Positions 45,201 through 47,738 of a stretch of DNA of 64,000 nucleotides are shown piece after piece. The notes beneath the pieces are model-generated. The model saw only the letters and a list, made by a program, of their open reading frames with translations. It had not been told where the DNA came from and did not search any database. This DNA comes from Diorhabda sublineata. Lineage: Eukaryota > Arthropoda > Insecta > Coleoptera > Chrysomelidae. The DNA lies in assembly GCF_026230105.1 (NCBI RefSeq), contig NC_079483.1, positions 5,077,312-5,141,311 on the forward strand. The letters run 5' to 3'. Position numbers and translations under genes: made by a program. Every line of letters starts with the position of its first letter. The first letter of the stretch is position 1.

Positions 45201-46855
45201 ATTGGAATTTTCGAACTATTAACCGATTCTTCAGGTGTAGAAACACCTCGCGATTCATCTTTAATCTGCGGGAATAAGAAATCATTGGATGCCAAACGGG
45301 GACACTACGGCGTTTTGAATGTTCAAAAACGTTTGATCTGATGTGTGAGAGTAAATGGTTTGAAGTAATTCAAACTGTCTTGTAGAAGAATTACCCAGTG
45401 GCAATTCCCCTTCCCTTAGAAAAAAAACAATCGTTTTATTGACTGATAATCACTCACGGAAGATGCCTTGTAAGCCTTAGTTGGATCAGGGGTCTTATTA
45501 GAAGTTGATCCAATGTGTTGGTAAGCATATTTTTGAGACATTTCTTCTTTAACTGTCTTAATATGGAGGTCACAAGCGATAAAGCTGTTGGTACATACCA
45601 AGAAGCATTTACAATAATTCTGAGTACTTTCGATTTAAATCTTTCTGGAGTTGCTATACTTGGGTCGGATACCGTAACTCCAGATGGGTTTTAGTGTGAC
45701 TTTGTATATTAGCAGCTTGTTGTCGATTATTATTTGGTATTTTCGACCTATTAACCAATACAGTTTGTTGGCTTTTGGACCTAATTGCTTTCTCTTGGTT
45801 AGTATGTGTGTGCTAGAGGTTGGTCGTCGGTCCAGATGAATTCCAAGGTATTTTGCACTTTCTTTTCGTTGCAGAAGATGCTTTGCTATCCTTGAGATAT
45901 CTTCGGACCTAGAGCTCCAACTGTTTCATTGCCTCTTGCTAATCTCTTGTCGAATTGTTCAATTTCGTCCCATTTACTTGTTACCATCACTTCGAGGTAT
46001 TCAAACTCTTGTACTCTATCGAAGCGGAATTCCTTGTTTTGCTCTGTTGTGATTTTTAATTGGTTTTCGCTTGAAAAGTTTCCATATACTTGTCATATGT
46101 TCGTTGACACCGAGGTCACACCTTCTTGCTGTCTTTTGAAGTGGTAAAAACATTTTTGTAGTTTCTATTTTGTTCTGGTTATGAGCATTACATCATCTGC
46201 ATGTACCAGGATTTACCGTTTGCTATCCACTATCCCTAAGAACCACCCCGAACCTTTCTTTATTTCGAATTTTCCGGATAAGCTTGATCCCTTGCTTCTT
46301 TTTGAATCTTGGTAGAAATTTCTTAAATCTTTATTAATATAATGTTCTCCTATTAGTTTCAATTGTTTTTCTTCATTTTCCCGTTTCTGACTTCTGCAAT
46401 TTTTTGGCGTTTTCCCTTTGACCTGTACACTCCTTTTTTTCGTTTATCAATCGGATTATTCGACATTAATCCTATTGCCTTGTTTCTTCTTTTGAACGCT
46501 TGTCTGCAATCTTCATCAAACCATTCATTTTTTTGTTCTTTTTGTTGCTCTCCTTAGTTCTTCTTCGCTTCTTCCATTTCTCCTCATTCCATTTCGACAT
46601 CTTTCCACGTTTGCTTATTGTCTCAAGTTGTGGTCATAACAAATGCTGTCTACTTTATATTTTCAGAGATATTGTGTCTTTAGTTCGTTTTTTGGCGTTT
46701 CTTCCTTTAGTTTTGTCACTATCCATTGGTGGTCAGCCTATTATTTTGCTAGATGGGACAGGAGAAAGGAATAGAACTGTTAAGATTAAAATTTAGATAC
46801 TTACTGGTAATCTTCTTCATCTTTTTTCTTAGGTTGATAACTTTTGACTAGTCTC
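9093..46855 (-). CDS. Cip4: Cip4/TOCA-type F-BAR-HR1-SH3 adaptor, ten exons, 5' end missing
   Basis: The gene encodes an F-BAR adaptor of the Cip4/FNBP1/FNBP1L (TOCA) family. Members bend plasma membrane and link Cdc42 to WASP/N-WASP actin assembly in endocytosis and cell-shape change. Ten minus-strand exons (46805-46855, 44769-44913, 30332-30606, 28825-28996, 28531-28758, 16190-16382, 14240-14372, 12332-12493, 10182-10345, 9093-9250) all have GT/AG borders, and the phases join without a break into 559 codons plus TAA. In order they encode the F-BAR domain (first five exons), the HR1 coiled coil (sixth and seventh), a Ser/Asn/His-rich linker and the SH3 domain (last two). The SH3 shows ALYPFEG, DQGDGWTRVRR and GFVPTSYIEY. 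About 45 N-terminal F-BAR residues are absent; their exons must lie upstream of 46855 and were not found to 64000. Family identity is firm; the symbol follows the Drosophila orthologue by inference. Confidence 0.93.
9330..9830 (+). pseudogene. Repeated coiled-coil-coding relic of unknown origin
   Basis: A block starting TTCAGGAATCTGTA-like and encoding FQES(L/V)E.KSK.ELE..E occurs about three times (near 9330, 9622 and 9752). The first and second copies continue with the same AATATAAAGAAAGTTTG or AATATATGAGTTTGTT-type sequence. The + strand translation is rich in Glu, Lys, Ser and Leu, suggesting a coiled coil. One copy is open for 66 codons (9400-9600). Stops interrupt the rest. I do not recognise the source gene. 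Confidence 0.45.
9880..10080 (+). mobile_element. Penelope-like terminal-repeat fragment
   Basis: Contains a hammerhead-like motif (9897-9941), then ACTCGAAGGACCAGA and sequence resembling the right flank of the 4246-4397 repeat (GTGTGTTAAGTACTGATAACACC against GTGTGTTCAGTAAGATTATCACC, each compared only in part). This copy links the hammerhead-bearing repeats and the tRNA-Tyr-like palindromes at 27599 and 29772 to a single family. Confidence 0.55.
9897..9941 (+). ncRNA. Hammerhead ribozyme-like motif (type I), copy 2
   Basis: + strand order: GGTCT (stem I), CTGAAGA core, one extra T, a perfect stem II (GATAAC, loop TTG, GTTATC), GAAA core, a damaged stem III (CGATCA) and AGACC closing stem I. 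Stem I has 5 pairs and stem II has 6. Stem III is mutated relative to the CGCGCG of the other copies, so this copy is probably impaired. Confidence 0.5.
10182..10345 (-). CDS. Cip4: Cip4-like exon: acidic linker and start of SH3
   Basis: A 164-bp exon ending CATTCGAAG|GTAACA. It encodes SPESGLG, an acidic Asp/Glu/Tyr stretch and GTCKALYPFE, the first strand of the SH3 domain. Two AG acceptors 12 bp apart (exon starts 10345 or 10333) both keep the frame, so the residues CSNS may be included or skipped. Confidence 0.92.
10640..12120. repeat. Diverged duplicated blocks in an intron of the F-BAR gene
   Basis: A segment with TCAAGAACTGGGTAA.TCAGAAG occurs near 10728, 11168 and 11968, preceded each time by CCCATTAT/ACATTATC-like sequence. 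A second shared segment (GTCGCTGGTTTTTGGTAG / GTCGCTAGTTTCTAGTGT, then CCTATTCGTTGAGGA / CCTGTTCGTTGAGGA) follows near 10960 and 11300. They look like old tandem copies. No coding sequence was recognised. Confidence 0.55.
12332..12493 (-). CDS. Cip4: Cip4-like exon: Ser/Asn/His-rich linker
   Basis: A 162-bp exon (acceptor TATTTAG, donor GTAAGC) encoding a low-complexity linker with RTRRRNS-like basic/Ser sequence, SRSASDSS and a run of Asn-His repeats, then KPSAPGTPQ. It is predicted to be disordered. The frame is fixed by both neighbouring exons. Confidence 0.85.
12494..13679. other. Intron sequence with no recognised element
   Basis: Part of the intron between the linker exon and the second HR1 exon. 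AT-rich, and no recognisable coding or repeat structure apart from a segment near 13570-13660 partly repeated near 13795-13855. Confidence 0.5.
13680..14060. repeat. Polypyrimidine tract
   Basis: A long C/T-rich stretch on the + strand, with repeated TTTTTCCACTTT-type units (A/G-rich on the transcribed minus-strand pre-mRNA). The open frames in it on the + strand are low-complexity Phe/Leu/Ser products, not genes. Confidence 0.7.
14240..14372 (-). CDS. Cip4: Cip4-like exon: second HR1 helix
   Basis: A 133-bp exon (acceptor TTACAG, donor GTAAGT) encoding QLNECSHRLDKLQQDLARYQTYL and so on. It supplies the second half of the HR1 antiparallel coiled coil, then a short polar tail. Confidence 0.9.
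14780..15460 (+). pseudogene. Degraded LINE reverse-transcriptase relic
   Basis: The + strand translation with stops gives MEDWKTAIVPEDWKIEALIT and a NYRGFTL block near 15160, matching the first reverse-transcriptase blocks of insect RTE-like LINEs. A later RFKHMARMTRHQLKLYGK-like block near 15430 recalls the C-terminus. Upstream sequence is AG-rich and could be the linker. There is no intact frame. It sits in the intron between exons 16190-16382 and 14240-14372, antisense to the host gene. Confidence 0.55.
15756..15960 (-). pseudogene. Possible LINE C-terminal fragment
   Basis: The minus-strand frame contains CKKVHNHLPIEIKSI followed by FPAFGKNLI. This resembles the 'fNkLP.eik...s..fk..lk' tail common at the C-terminus of some non-LTR reverse transcriptases. 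Only this tail is seen, so the call is tentative. Confidence 0.3.
16190..16382 (-). CDS. Cip4: Cip4-like exon: HR1 Cdc42-binding helix
   Basis: A 193-bp exon (long T-tract and ATAG acceptor, donor GTGAGT) encoding 64 residues with EDLSELPPNQRRKKL and MKGVYEANPALGDP, the HR1 domain signature through which the family binds active Cdc42. The preceding intron is about 12 kb. Confidence 0.95.
16625..17610. repeat. Probable foldback element, about 1 kb
   Basis: Sequence near 16725-16790 (ATATCTCGTTTCGTTTTCGAG and GATACTTGAAAT) is repeated in inverse near 17465-17530, and TTTCCGTGGNNNC-like sequence near 16660 is matched in inverse near 17560. The arms are imperfect and have no flanking duplication that I could fix. 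A short TTAGGTTAGG tract lies inside, near 17450. Confidence 0.4.
17620..18750. other. Intron sequence without recognised features
   Basis: AT-rich part of the large intron between exons 28531-28758 and 16190-16382. I see no gene or clear repeat. Confidence 0.5.
18760..19300 (+). pseudogene. mariner transposase relic with internal deletion
   Basis: The + strand frames give DWCKEMLKRS, then VRKQMVACFLGITGHVSTVP and RRTVNSEW, then (shifted) LKKTSVRTKTFLNSQNIELMDHP and KNKLRGERFLTTEEAIDAF. These are successive blocks of the mariner DD34D transposase, with the first catalytic-Asp region deleted between MLKRS and KQMVACF. Stops and shifts show it is dead. It is antisense to the host intron. Confidence 0.8.
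19301..20150. other. Unassigned repeat-like sequence
   Basis: Starts with TTATTTATAACTCAAGACCGG and GAAAATTGGTGGGGAGGTAG, which looks like dispersed-repeat sequence. Further on, TTTAAACT-rich sequence (19720-19840) looks like a MITE. No coding sequence is supported. Confidence 0.3.
20160..20445 (-). pseudogene. 3' end of an RTE-like LINE
   Basis: Minus-strand translation: KTRKTSYLGHIYRNDKYRLL, then EGKIERKRGPGKRQASWLKN and, after a shift, a tail ending in (GAA)n-like repeats at 20160-20175. This is the conserved C-terminal block of insect RTE-like LINEs. It is 5'-truncated and broken by at least one frameshift. A second copy of the same family is at 29228-29790. Confidence 0.8.
21525..22290 (-). 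pseudogene. mariner transposase relic
   Basis: The minus strand contains, in order, VGITKSGVHRIL (HTH), KMLCARWVPRLLTVEQK, FITIDETWNHHFTPKTKEQS (first catalytic Asp), EKVMASVFWDARGTIFI, then after frameshifts a QKLQFLAKKK block, an APYS.DLDPSDYF block and a WEKCLELKGDY C-terminus. That is the mariner DD34D order. The N-terminal DNA-binding region is missing because LINE sequence begins at about 22300. A mariner-type terminal sequence at 23612-23665 may be this element's 5' end. Confidence 0.85.
22300..23560 (+). pseudogene. RTE-like LINE relic, probably inserted in a mariner
   Basis: + strand conceptual translation with many stops. Recognisable blocks are KISEDWKMDLILPVHKKGES near 22345, TSGFRKSRRS near 22510, VQQRCILSSLLF near 22780 and C-terminal MENAIKVYYALIKRLI, then RKERKFMARN..FGAR. 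These match the order of the reverse-transcriptase and C-terminal regions. It is flanked by mariner transposase on one side and a mariner-type terminus on the other. Confidence 0.65.
23612..23665 (-). repeat. mariner-type terminal sequence
   Basis: TTCAGGTTGAGGTC followed by ..AACCCTCGTATG closely resembles the terminus found at 52215-52252 next to another mariner relic (TTCAGGTTGAGGTC followed by AACCCTTGTATA). It is probably the 5' terminal repeat of the mariner relic at 21525-22290, displaced by the LINE. Confidence 0.55.
24499..24638. mobile_element. MITE with TAYAGGGTGTYCCAC termini
   Basis: About 140 bp. It begins TATAGGGTGTTCCACTTAAA and ends GTGGGACACCCTGTATA, so its ends are inverted repeats of about 16 bp. 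Related sequence occurs at 53805-54402 and, as a half-site, near 24250. Confidence 0.7.
24680..25196. mobile_element. Short element with CCGTGGGGTAAACAA inverted ends
   Basis: CCGTGGGGTAAACAA at the left (about 24685) is repeated in inverse at the right (about 25180-25195). The interior is not coding. It is a probable non-autonomous DNA transposon. No target duplication was established. Confidence 0.45.
25200..26540. other. Intron sequence, no recognised feature
   Basis: AT-rich DNA with an oligo-T run at 25620-25640. I see no coding region, RNA or element. Confidence 0.5.
26545..26720 (-). pseudogene. Tc1/mariner-superfamily transposase C-terminal fragment
   Basis: Minus-strand translation gives IDWPLYSPDLHPCDLFLWEFPERPKT, which contains the D-W-P..SPDL..CD..LW signature around the last catalytic residue of Tc1/mariner-superfamily transposases. 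Nothing else of the element is seen. Confidence 0.65.
27130..27310 (+). pseudogene. Tc1/mariner-superfamily transposase C-terminal fragment
   Basis: + strand PSRLCDLIPLDFSCGVF, then after a shift SPIYAVKLRTPSDI, resembles the C-terminal region of the transposases at 33364-34173 and 59037-60148 (CDLTPLDFFLWGYVKS..YADKPTTLEEL). It is degraded, with at least one frameshift. Confidence 0.5.
27599..27693. repeat. Palindrome carrying inverted tRNA-Tyr 3'-end matches
   Basis: The outer arms CCAATATTCATAA... and ...TTATGAATATTGG are inverted repeats. Inside them, TGGTCCTTCGAGCC (27622-27635) and GGCTCGAAGGACCA (27657-27670) form a second, perfect 14-bp inverted pair. The motif TGGTCCTTCGAGCCGGA is complementary to the 3' end of insect tRNA-Tyr including its CCA tail (known tRNA-Tyr acceptor and T-arm sequence). 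It is not a tRNA gene: there is no anticodon arm or A/B box. Confidence 0.75.
27725..28265. repeat. Tandem array, about 241-bp unit, 2.3 copies
   Basis: The mark CTGAACTTTCTGAAAGGA recurs at 27751 (variant), 27939 and 28180, and the 240-bp spacers share CTTGAAAAGGAGACAGTAGAC and TACATCTGGGGCTAATAGAA. The first copy lacks about 53 bp, which gives the shorter 188-bp step. The array sits in the intron just below exon 28531-28758. Confidence 0.8.
28531..28758 (-). CDS. Cip4: Cip4-like exon: end of F-BAR and linker
   Basis: A 228-bp exon in phase 0 at both ends (acceptor CCCCAG, donor GTAAGA) encoding 76 residues. It contains the family motif EKYKSGFQPPEDFPFEDL, then a Ser-rich and basic linker ending KKRGGLFHIFGSRG. 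Confidence 0.95.
28825..28996 (-). CDS. Cip4: Cip4-like exon: F-BAR last helices
   Basis: A 172-bp exon (acceptor TTTCAG, donor GAG|GTCAGT) that completes an Arg codon and adds 57 residues, including FRQLQELDEKRIKN and ERNVFPIINKCLDGI, the conserved C-terminal part of the F-BAR dimer. Confidence 0.95.
29228..29790 (-). pseudogene. 3' half-fragment of an RTE-like LINE
   Basis: The minus strand is open for 130 codons (29228-29620): MLLYGMEGWTLK, EVFEIWQHRRIL, HLGYIMLNNKYQFFHLLFEG and KISWLRNIRQWTGL. Just upstream, frame-shifted sequence near 29640-29760 gives an IKCRIEQARQAFLRF-like block. This is the C-terminal region of insect RTE-like LINEs, and the 3' end carries (GAA)n-like sequence near 29180. 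It is antisense debris unrelated to the host gene and 5'-truncated. Confidence 0.85.
29772..29862. repeat. Second palindrome with inverted tRNA-Tyr 3'-end matches
   Basis: Outer arms CAACACTTACAATT / AATTGTCAGTGTTGG enclose TGGTCCTTCGAGCC (29794-29807) and GGCTCGAAGGACCA (29826-29839). After the inner arm it continues GACAATGTAATTG, comparable with GACAGTGTAATTA following the hammerhead-like motif at 4294-4336. It lies at the upstream edge of the LINE fragment at 29228-29790. Confidence 0.75.
30332..30606 (-). CDS. Cip4: Cip4-like exon: F-BAR long helices
   Basis: A 275-bp exon (acceptor TTTCAG, donor AG|GTAAGA) encoding 91 residues plus two bases. It is strongly helical and charged, with KQLQEG at the start, ADADFNLSRAEVEK in the middle and KNEYAQQLQ near the end, as in TOCA-family F-BAR domains. 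It is separated from the previous exon by a roughly 14-kb intron containing the BEL element. Confidence 0.95.
31085..31150 (+). repeat. Possible mariner terminal sequence
   Basis: TACGAGGTCTGGTTATTGAA followed by TAACGAGACTGCTGG resembles the terminal repeat of cecropia-type mariners. No transposase is nearby, so this could be a solo end or MITE. Confidence 0.35.
31322..32086. repeat. Foldback element with about 88-bp arms
   Basis: The left arm (31323-31410, GAAGTTGTAGAATACAAAATT...TCACCGCTAGGGGGCGCACA) and the right arm (31999-32085, TGTGCGCGTCCCCTAGCGGCG...ACTACAACTT) are inverted copies with scattered mismatches. The CTAGCGG motif recurs within and beyond the right arm (near 31855, 32163 and 52370), suggesting a modular element. 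No coding sequence was recognised. Confidence 0.6.
32087..33360. other. Intron sequence with decayed foldback modules
   Basis: The first 200 bp contain further CTAGCGG-type modules. The rest has no gene I can support; 32497-32812 is open on both strands but shows no recognisable family. A run of G lies near 33200. Confidence 0.4.
33364..34173 (+). pseudogene. Tc1/mariner-superfamily transposase relic (HTH plus catalytic part)
   Basis: + strand frame 33364-33552 carries an N-terminal helix-turn-helix like that of DUF4817-type transposases (QQRLKILKIYNRN, ALTSIFGRN, VTSLVKKFE). After a deletion, 33717-33950 carries VTVNGDRYRAMIIDYFWPEL and WFQQDGATSHIAHVTI (second catalytic Asp), and the next segment, past an in-frame stop, carries CDLTPLDFFLWGYVKSLVYAD and a C-terminal RARGGHMSE block. 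The region between, with the first catalytic Asp, is lost, so the relic is inactive. It is antisense to the host gene. Confidence 0.85.
34430..34434. repeat. Target-site duplication, left (AATAA)
   Basis: AATAA immediately before the left LTR, matching 40254-40258 beyond the right LTR. Confidence 0.9.
34435..34609 (-). repeat. BEL/Pao LTR (3' LTR in element orientation)
   Basis: 175 bp, TG...CA in element orientation, and no difference seen from 40079-40253. It is preceded (element sense) by a purine-rich GCGGGGAGTA, a plausible polypurine tract. Confidence 0.93.
34642..39750 (-). CDS. BEL/Pao gag-pol polyprotein, intact
   Basis: A 1702-residue Gag-Pol made from one frame, starting MAELGKLIKK and ending KICPLPVDL. 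Rough order: gag core with GIKLPDISLPKFSG at about 121-134; Cys/His zinc knuckles (about 338-400: CSYCKKEHSIYRC, CHNCLRSGHSVKQC); an aspartic protease of the A17/DUF1758 type with LLDCGSQTSF at about 451; reverse transcriptase with YVDD near 858; RNase H with GFADASEKAYGA near 1030; an integrase zinc site near 1340-1385; integrase catalytic residues in VGVDYAGPF (near 1403), LSDNGTSF (near 1470) and GGLWEAAVKS (near 1520); and the DUF5641-type tail. The domain order PR-RT-RH-IN and these signatures are those of BEL/Pao. The protease has Cys where Ser or Thr is commoner after the Asp. It is likely capable of activity, though this is not proven. Confidence 0.95.
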   Translation of the reverse strand: MAELGKLIKKRGVIKAQLTIFTKAVNEFATISNLSQTEVTKLKDRLRDAENYLDEFKSYQLEIELQDDINLDEQLIERERFENSYYDAIAVAKNILQSYNNHDNDTNLSVISDKACCKNEGIKLPDISLPKFSGNFEDWLEFRDTYKSLIHDSKKLDNIQKFYYLRSALGGTAAASISKIKYTADNYEVAWATISKRFDNTKKLIYEHIRAIFSLENIQKPTAEKLQNLADDIHKHLGSIEQLGQNITNWDPLLIFWITNKLDTSSNLEWERENRDQEELPKLDKFLQFLQKRSNFLNMLESKNSLSLNKSDSKFSNEENKFNKQSRVRSLTSSTYTCSYCKKEHSIYRCAEFLGLTITQKKDFVKKSNLCHNCLRSGHSVKQCKLGPCKVCKAWHNTILHEKLEIADNASSSSAALSSGVVVPAAGQVLLSTACLLISDNFNNFHKARALLDCGSQTSFITEDLQKRLNIATHKTDLSIFGISNNISKVSKRCKVSFKSIHTNFKAHGNCYILKEITSVMPCCRINTQSWAIPGDLKLADPQFNIPGPVDMLIGADLFWTILSNNKISLGKNMPLLIDTVLGWVVSGQISTNNVEKASCNLSINQELLNSIAKFWEIEEISSTRQLSPDEQFCEDNFIKTTTRDANGRFTVTIPLKQQPSSLGESKAQAEKRFYALERKFRRDPMLHSRYIQFMNEYKELGHMTICNGNDSSFEYFMPHHGVLREESLTTKLRVVFDASAPSSNGLSFNNIQVIGPVLQDDLLSIVLRFRKYNYVVSADIVKMYRQISITPEQRHLQKIVWRENPSDNLEVYQLNTVTYGQASASYLAIRCLAKLAEDIQEMNPEIAEIIKHDFYVDDLLTGAPTLEHAQYICKAISDTLKSGCFALRKWCSNDTNALKNISSNDLKSDILEFAHDGKTKTLGLIWVCNNDKLQYKIHTNPIGTKVTKRTILSTISKIFDILGLLSPCTIIAKMIMQKLWENKLAWDDAIPKAISENWVRLEKELLILNDLELNRQAICKNAVELQLHGFADASEKAYGACVYLRSIDSDQKVHVSLLCAKAKVVPIKTIPIPRLELCAALLLARLTDKAKTALKIQFKSFTLWSDSTITLAWVRTSPNLLKTFTAHRVAEIQSLTKHADWRHIPTHDNPADIASRGIYPSQILNSDLWWRGPTWLAKDPSFWPNDKLEVLHDLPELKSSLLTNVAPPTLSFPFERFSNFSRMQRTMAYILRFKDNCLQRNRRRGGSLTVQELSDSLKCLIRICQSQSYSTEIETLKNNKPLSSHSNLLSLSPFLEPDGLLRVGGRLKHSNYSFDKRHPILINSKHHFSKLLFLQEHERLLHGGPQLLLSTIRENYWVISGRNLARKTVKNCVKCFKFNAKTIQPIMANLPRDRTNPSSAFSIVGVDYAGPFMINDKKGRGCRLSKCYIGVFICLSTKAVHLELISSLSSESFIQALYRFVSRRGKPSKILSDNGTSFVGAQRELKDFLKHGSNTIIEKCSSQNIEWSFIPPYSPHFGGLWEAAVKSVKHHLRRVLTQVHLSFEEFATVLAQIEAILNSRPLCPLSSDPNDFGPLTPAHFLIGRPIIAAPDQDVTDIKMNRLSRFQLVQQLAQHFWNRWKSEYIAELQRRTKWKSNQGHLVEDSLVLVKGENTMPTQWLLGRISKLHRGPDGIARVASIRTPSGEIIKRSFQKICPLPVDL
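40055..40073 (-). promoter_or_regulatory. Primer-binding site candidate, tRNA-Tyr-like
   Basis: Just inside the 5' LTR, after 5 bases, the minus strand reads TGGTCCTTACGAGCGGATT. Its complement ends in CCA and differs from the tRNA-Tyr 3' end by one missing G and one added T. The priming tRNA is inferred, not shown. Confidence 0.6.
40079..40253 (-). repeat. BEL/Pao LTR (5' LTR in element orientation)
   Basis: 175 bp, apparently identical to 34435-34609. Being on the transcribed strand of the host gene in sense, it could supply promoter and polyadenylation signals within the host intron. No element-specific promoter motif was identified. Confidence 0.93.
40254..40258. repeat. Target-site duplication, right (AATAA)
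   Basis: AATAA directly after the right LTR, equal to 34430-34434. Confidence 0.9.
40259..41010. other. Intron sequence without recognised features
   Basis: AT-rich DNA between the BEL element and the Tc1 relic. No coding sequence or repeat was recognised. Confidence 0.5.
41011..41706 (+). pseudogene. Tc1-like transposase relic, truncated
   Basis: The + strand starts MNKVGQLSEREAERIAELVG, a helix-turn-helix, then ANLFGVHHTTIGRWMQRF. After a stop and shifts it continues with RFARQHLDWNLENW, VLFTDETRISLRGPGGRY (first catalytic Asp), MF.GGIRFDVRTELV and RYITDILENHVVSFGTFIGDDF. The second Asp and last Glu region is missing because piggyBac sequence starts at about 41707. It is a dead Tc1-like (DD34E) element. 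Confidence 0.88.
41707..41935 (+). pseudogene. piggyBac-type transposase fragment (N-terminal part)
   Basis: A + strand open stretch of 75 codons: ADVLNRDRFYKLRTNFDVIDNL, then HLWKIQPMIDRVRNTC. This is the DDE_Tnp_1_7 (piggyBac) region before the first catalytic Asp. Coding similarity stops near 41930, and more of the same family resumes at 43440. Confidence 0.8.
42000..42176 (-). other. Unassigned 58-codon open frame
   Basis: The minus strand from an ATG at 42176 to TAA at 42000 encodes LEFGDPNKIAKVIISEGKP, then TWNIPGDLAEGRYNF and a short tail. It reads like real protein sequence, without low complexity, but I do not recognise a family. It sits between two piggyBac pieces, so it may be the edge of another insertion. 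Confidence 0.3.
42178..43387. repeat. Inverted-repeat element within the piggyBac relic
   Basis: Sequence at 42180-42290 (GGCTGGAAAATTGGCCAAAA ... TAGGGAGTTATTTTTGGGCTTAAAAT) is repeated in inverse at about 43290-43385 with moderate divergence. The piggyBac coding sequence breaks off before the left arm and resumes after the right arm, as expected for an insertion of about 1.2 kb. A second internal segment (about 42380-42420) is a direct copy of 41943-41980. Confidence 0.5.
43440..44015 (+). pseudogene. piggyBac-type transposase fragment (C-terminal part)
   Basis: Frames shift across the region. RMKGCVFKKDAEMKRGQADV comes first, then LKQFFIYLIYA-like and (43698-44015) KKWTFKTILHLFDICIVNNW, LEYKNDC, and MDFLKFRLSLEEFL. 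The KKW....L...D....N.WLEY pattern is characteristic of piggyBac transposase C-terminal halves. The coding sequence is broken by stops and shifts. Confidence 0.8.
44100..44768. other. Intron sequence without recognised features
   Basis: AT-rich DNA just downstream (in host sense) of exon 44769-44913. No gene or repeat was recognised. Confidence 0.45.
44769..44913 (-). CDS. Cip4: Cip4-like exon: F-BAR core helix
   Basis: A 145-bp exon (acceptor TTTGCAG, donor GTAAGT) encoding 48 residues from FTSCQAF to LKEERK. The pattern SCQAF...NDLAGQHE..AEDL is the family signature of this part of the F-BAR domain. It ends in phase 0. Confidence 0.95.
45070..45204 (-). pseudogene. Jockey-like LINE fragment, copy 1
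   Basis: Minus-strand translation of about 45115-45204 gives NKVTLNLIWSYGVQLWGIASN, the IYKSILKPIWTYGIQLWG block near the C-terminus of jockey-clade LINEs. About 105 bp of it is nearly identical to 47636-47738. Confidence 0.7.
45640..45870 (-). pseudogene. Jockey-like LINE fragment, copy 2
   Basis: The minus strand reads KYLGIHLDRRPTSSTHILTK, then KQLGPKANKLYWLIGRK and LLIYKVTLKPIWSYGI, the characteristic C-terminal blocks of jockey-like reverse transcriptases. No shift interrupts this short stretch. Both sides are degraded or occupied by other LINE sequence. Confidence 0.8.
45900..46620 (-). pseudogene. RTE-like LINE relic
   Basis: Minus-strand frames show, from the 5' side, NEWFDEDCRQAFKRRNKAIG (endonuclease-to-RT linker, near 46520), then degraded RT, then VQEFEYLEVMVTSKWDEIEQ and KRLARGNETVGALG near 45920-46010. 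These blocks are typical of RTE-like LINEs. Stops and shifts are frequent. The relic abuts the short F-BAR exon at 46805. Confidence 0.65.
46805..46855 (-). CDS. Cip4: Cip4-like exon: F-BAR, residues RLVKSYQPKKK
   Basis: A 51-bp exon preceded by TTTCAG and followed by GTAAGT. It starts with the last base of an incomplete codon and then encodes RLVKSYQPKKKDEEDYQ, the basic stretch that follows helix 1 of TOCA-family F-BAR domains. Its last two bases (CA) complete a Gln codon with the next exon. It is the most upstream exon I could find. Confidence 0.9.
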
Positions 46856-47593
46856 CTGAAATTCAAAAGCAAATATTAAAAATGATGAAAACACCTGTAC
46901 AATTTCAATTTGCACACTGCATTTTGACATTTTATTATTGTTTGGTTGGTCCAATGAGAAAGCAAAGTGTGTAATTTGGTAAATATTTTTTTAAAATTTG
47001 TAAATCTTTGGCAAAAGAAGTAGAACTATACGAATCGAATGGGATGTTTTCCAAAAACAATTTTCGTAAAAGAATTAATTAACTTAATATGAAACAGAAT
47101 GTTATTATTGATATTTTTTGTAAATATTGGTACAAGAGGTCTTTAAGAATGGTTCAAATAAGACAATAAGACAGTCAAACGCAACAGTTCGTTCATAAAG
47201 AAAAGACAGTGGCCAAAACCAACTTTCTTATTTTAAGTGCAAACTTCTTCAGAAAATTCCACACATTAAAGAAGATAAATGAAATGAAAATCTTTTGAAA
47301 GAAAGGATTTGAAGTGTTCTTTTTTAGAAAATAATTTCCGACAGTAGACAAAATTCAAGATGGTGAGTATTACCTCGAACTGAGTCGAAACATCCTGTGG
47401 AAACTTTTAAAAGAAATAGCTTTTCGCTGGAAAAAGCATTCCATGAAATTTATTTTAATAGAAAAAAACGATATTGTAGTATGGAAACTACCTACGCATC
47501 ATAGGAGAAATGAGAAACCAAAGAAATGGATTTTATTTAGATGAAACTAGGATCAATGAGGGACATTGAAGTACCTCAAAAACATGTTATTCA

Positions 47594-47738
47594 AACTGCC
47601 TTGTAGGAGAATTACCCAGTAGCAATTGCCCTTCGCTTCTTCAATCTTTCTAGTTCTTCAGTTGGATGCAATGCCCCATAGTTGAACACCATAACTCCAG
47701 ATGGGGTTTAGTGTGACTTTATTATCGATTATTATTGC
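47594..47738 (-). pseudogene. Jockey-like LINE fragment, copy 3
   Basis: Nearly identical over about 105 bp to 45103-45204, ending at the start of the satellite array at 47737. This repeat may have been the boundary sequence of a duplication or a shared insertion source. Confidence 0.7.

Noticed and set aside
45416..45601. An extra F-BAR exon encoding KTPDPTKAYKASS
   Set aside because: It does not fit the family, and exons 46805-46855 and 44769-44913 already join in phase without it.
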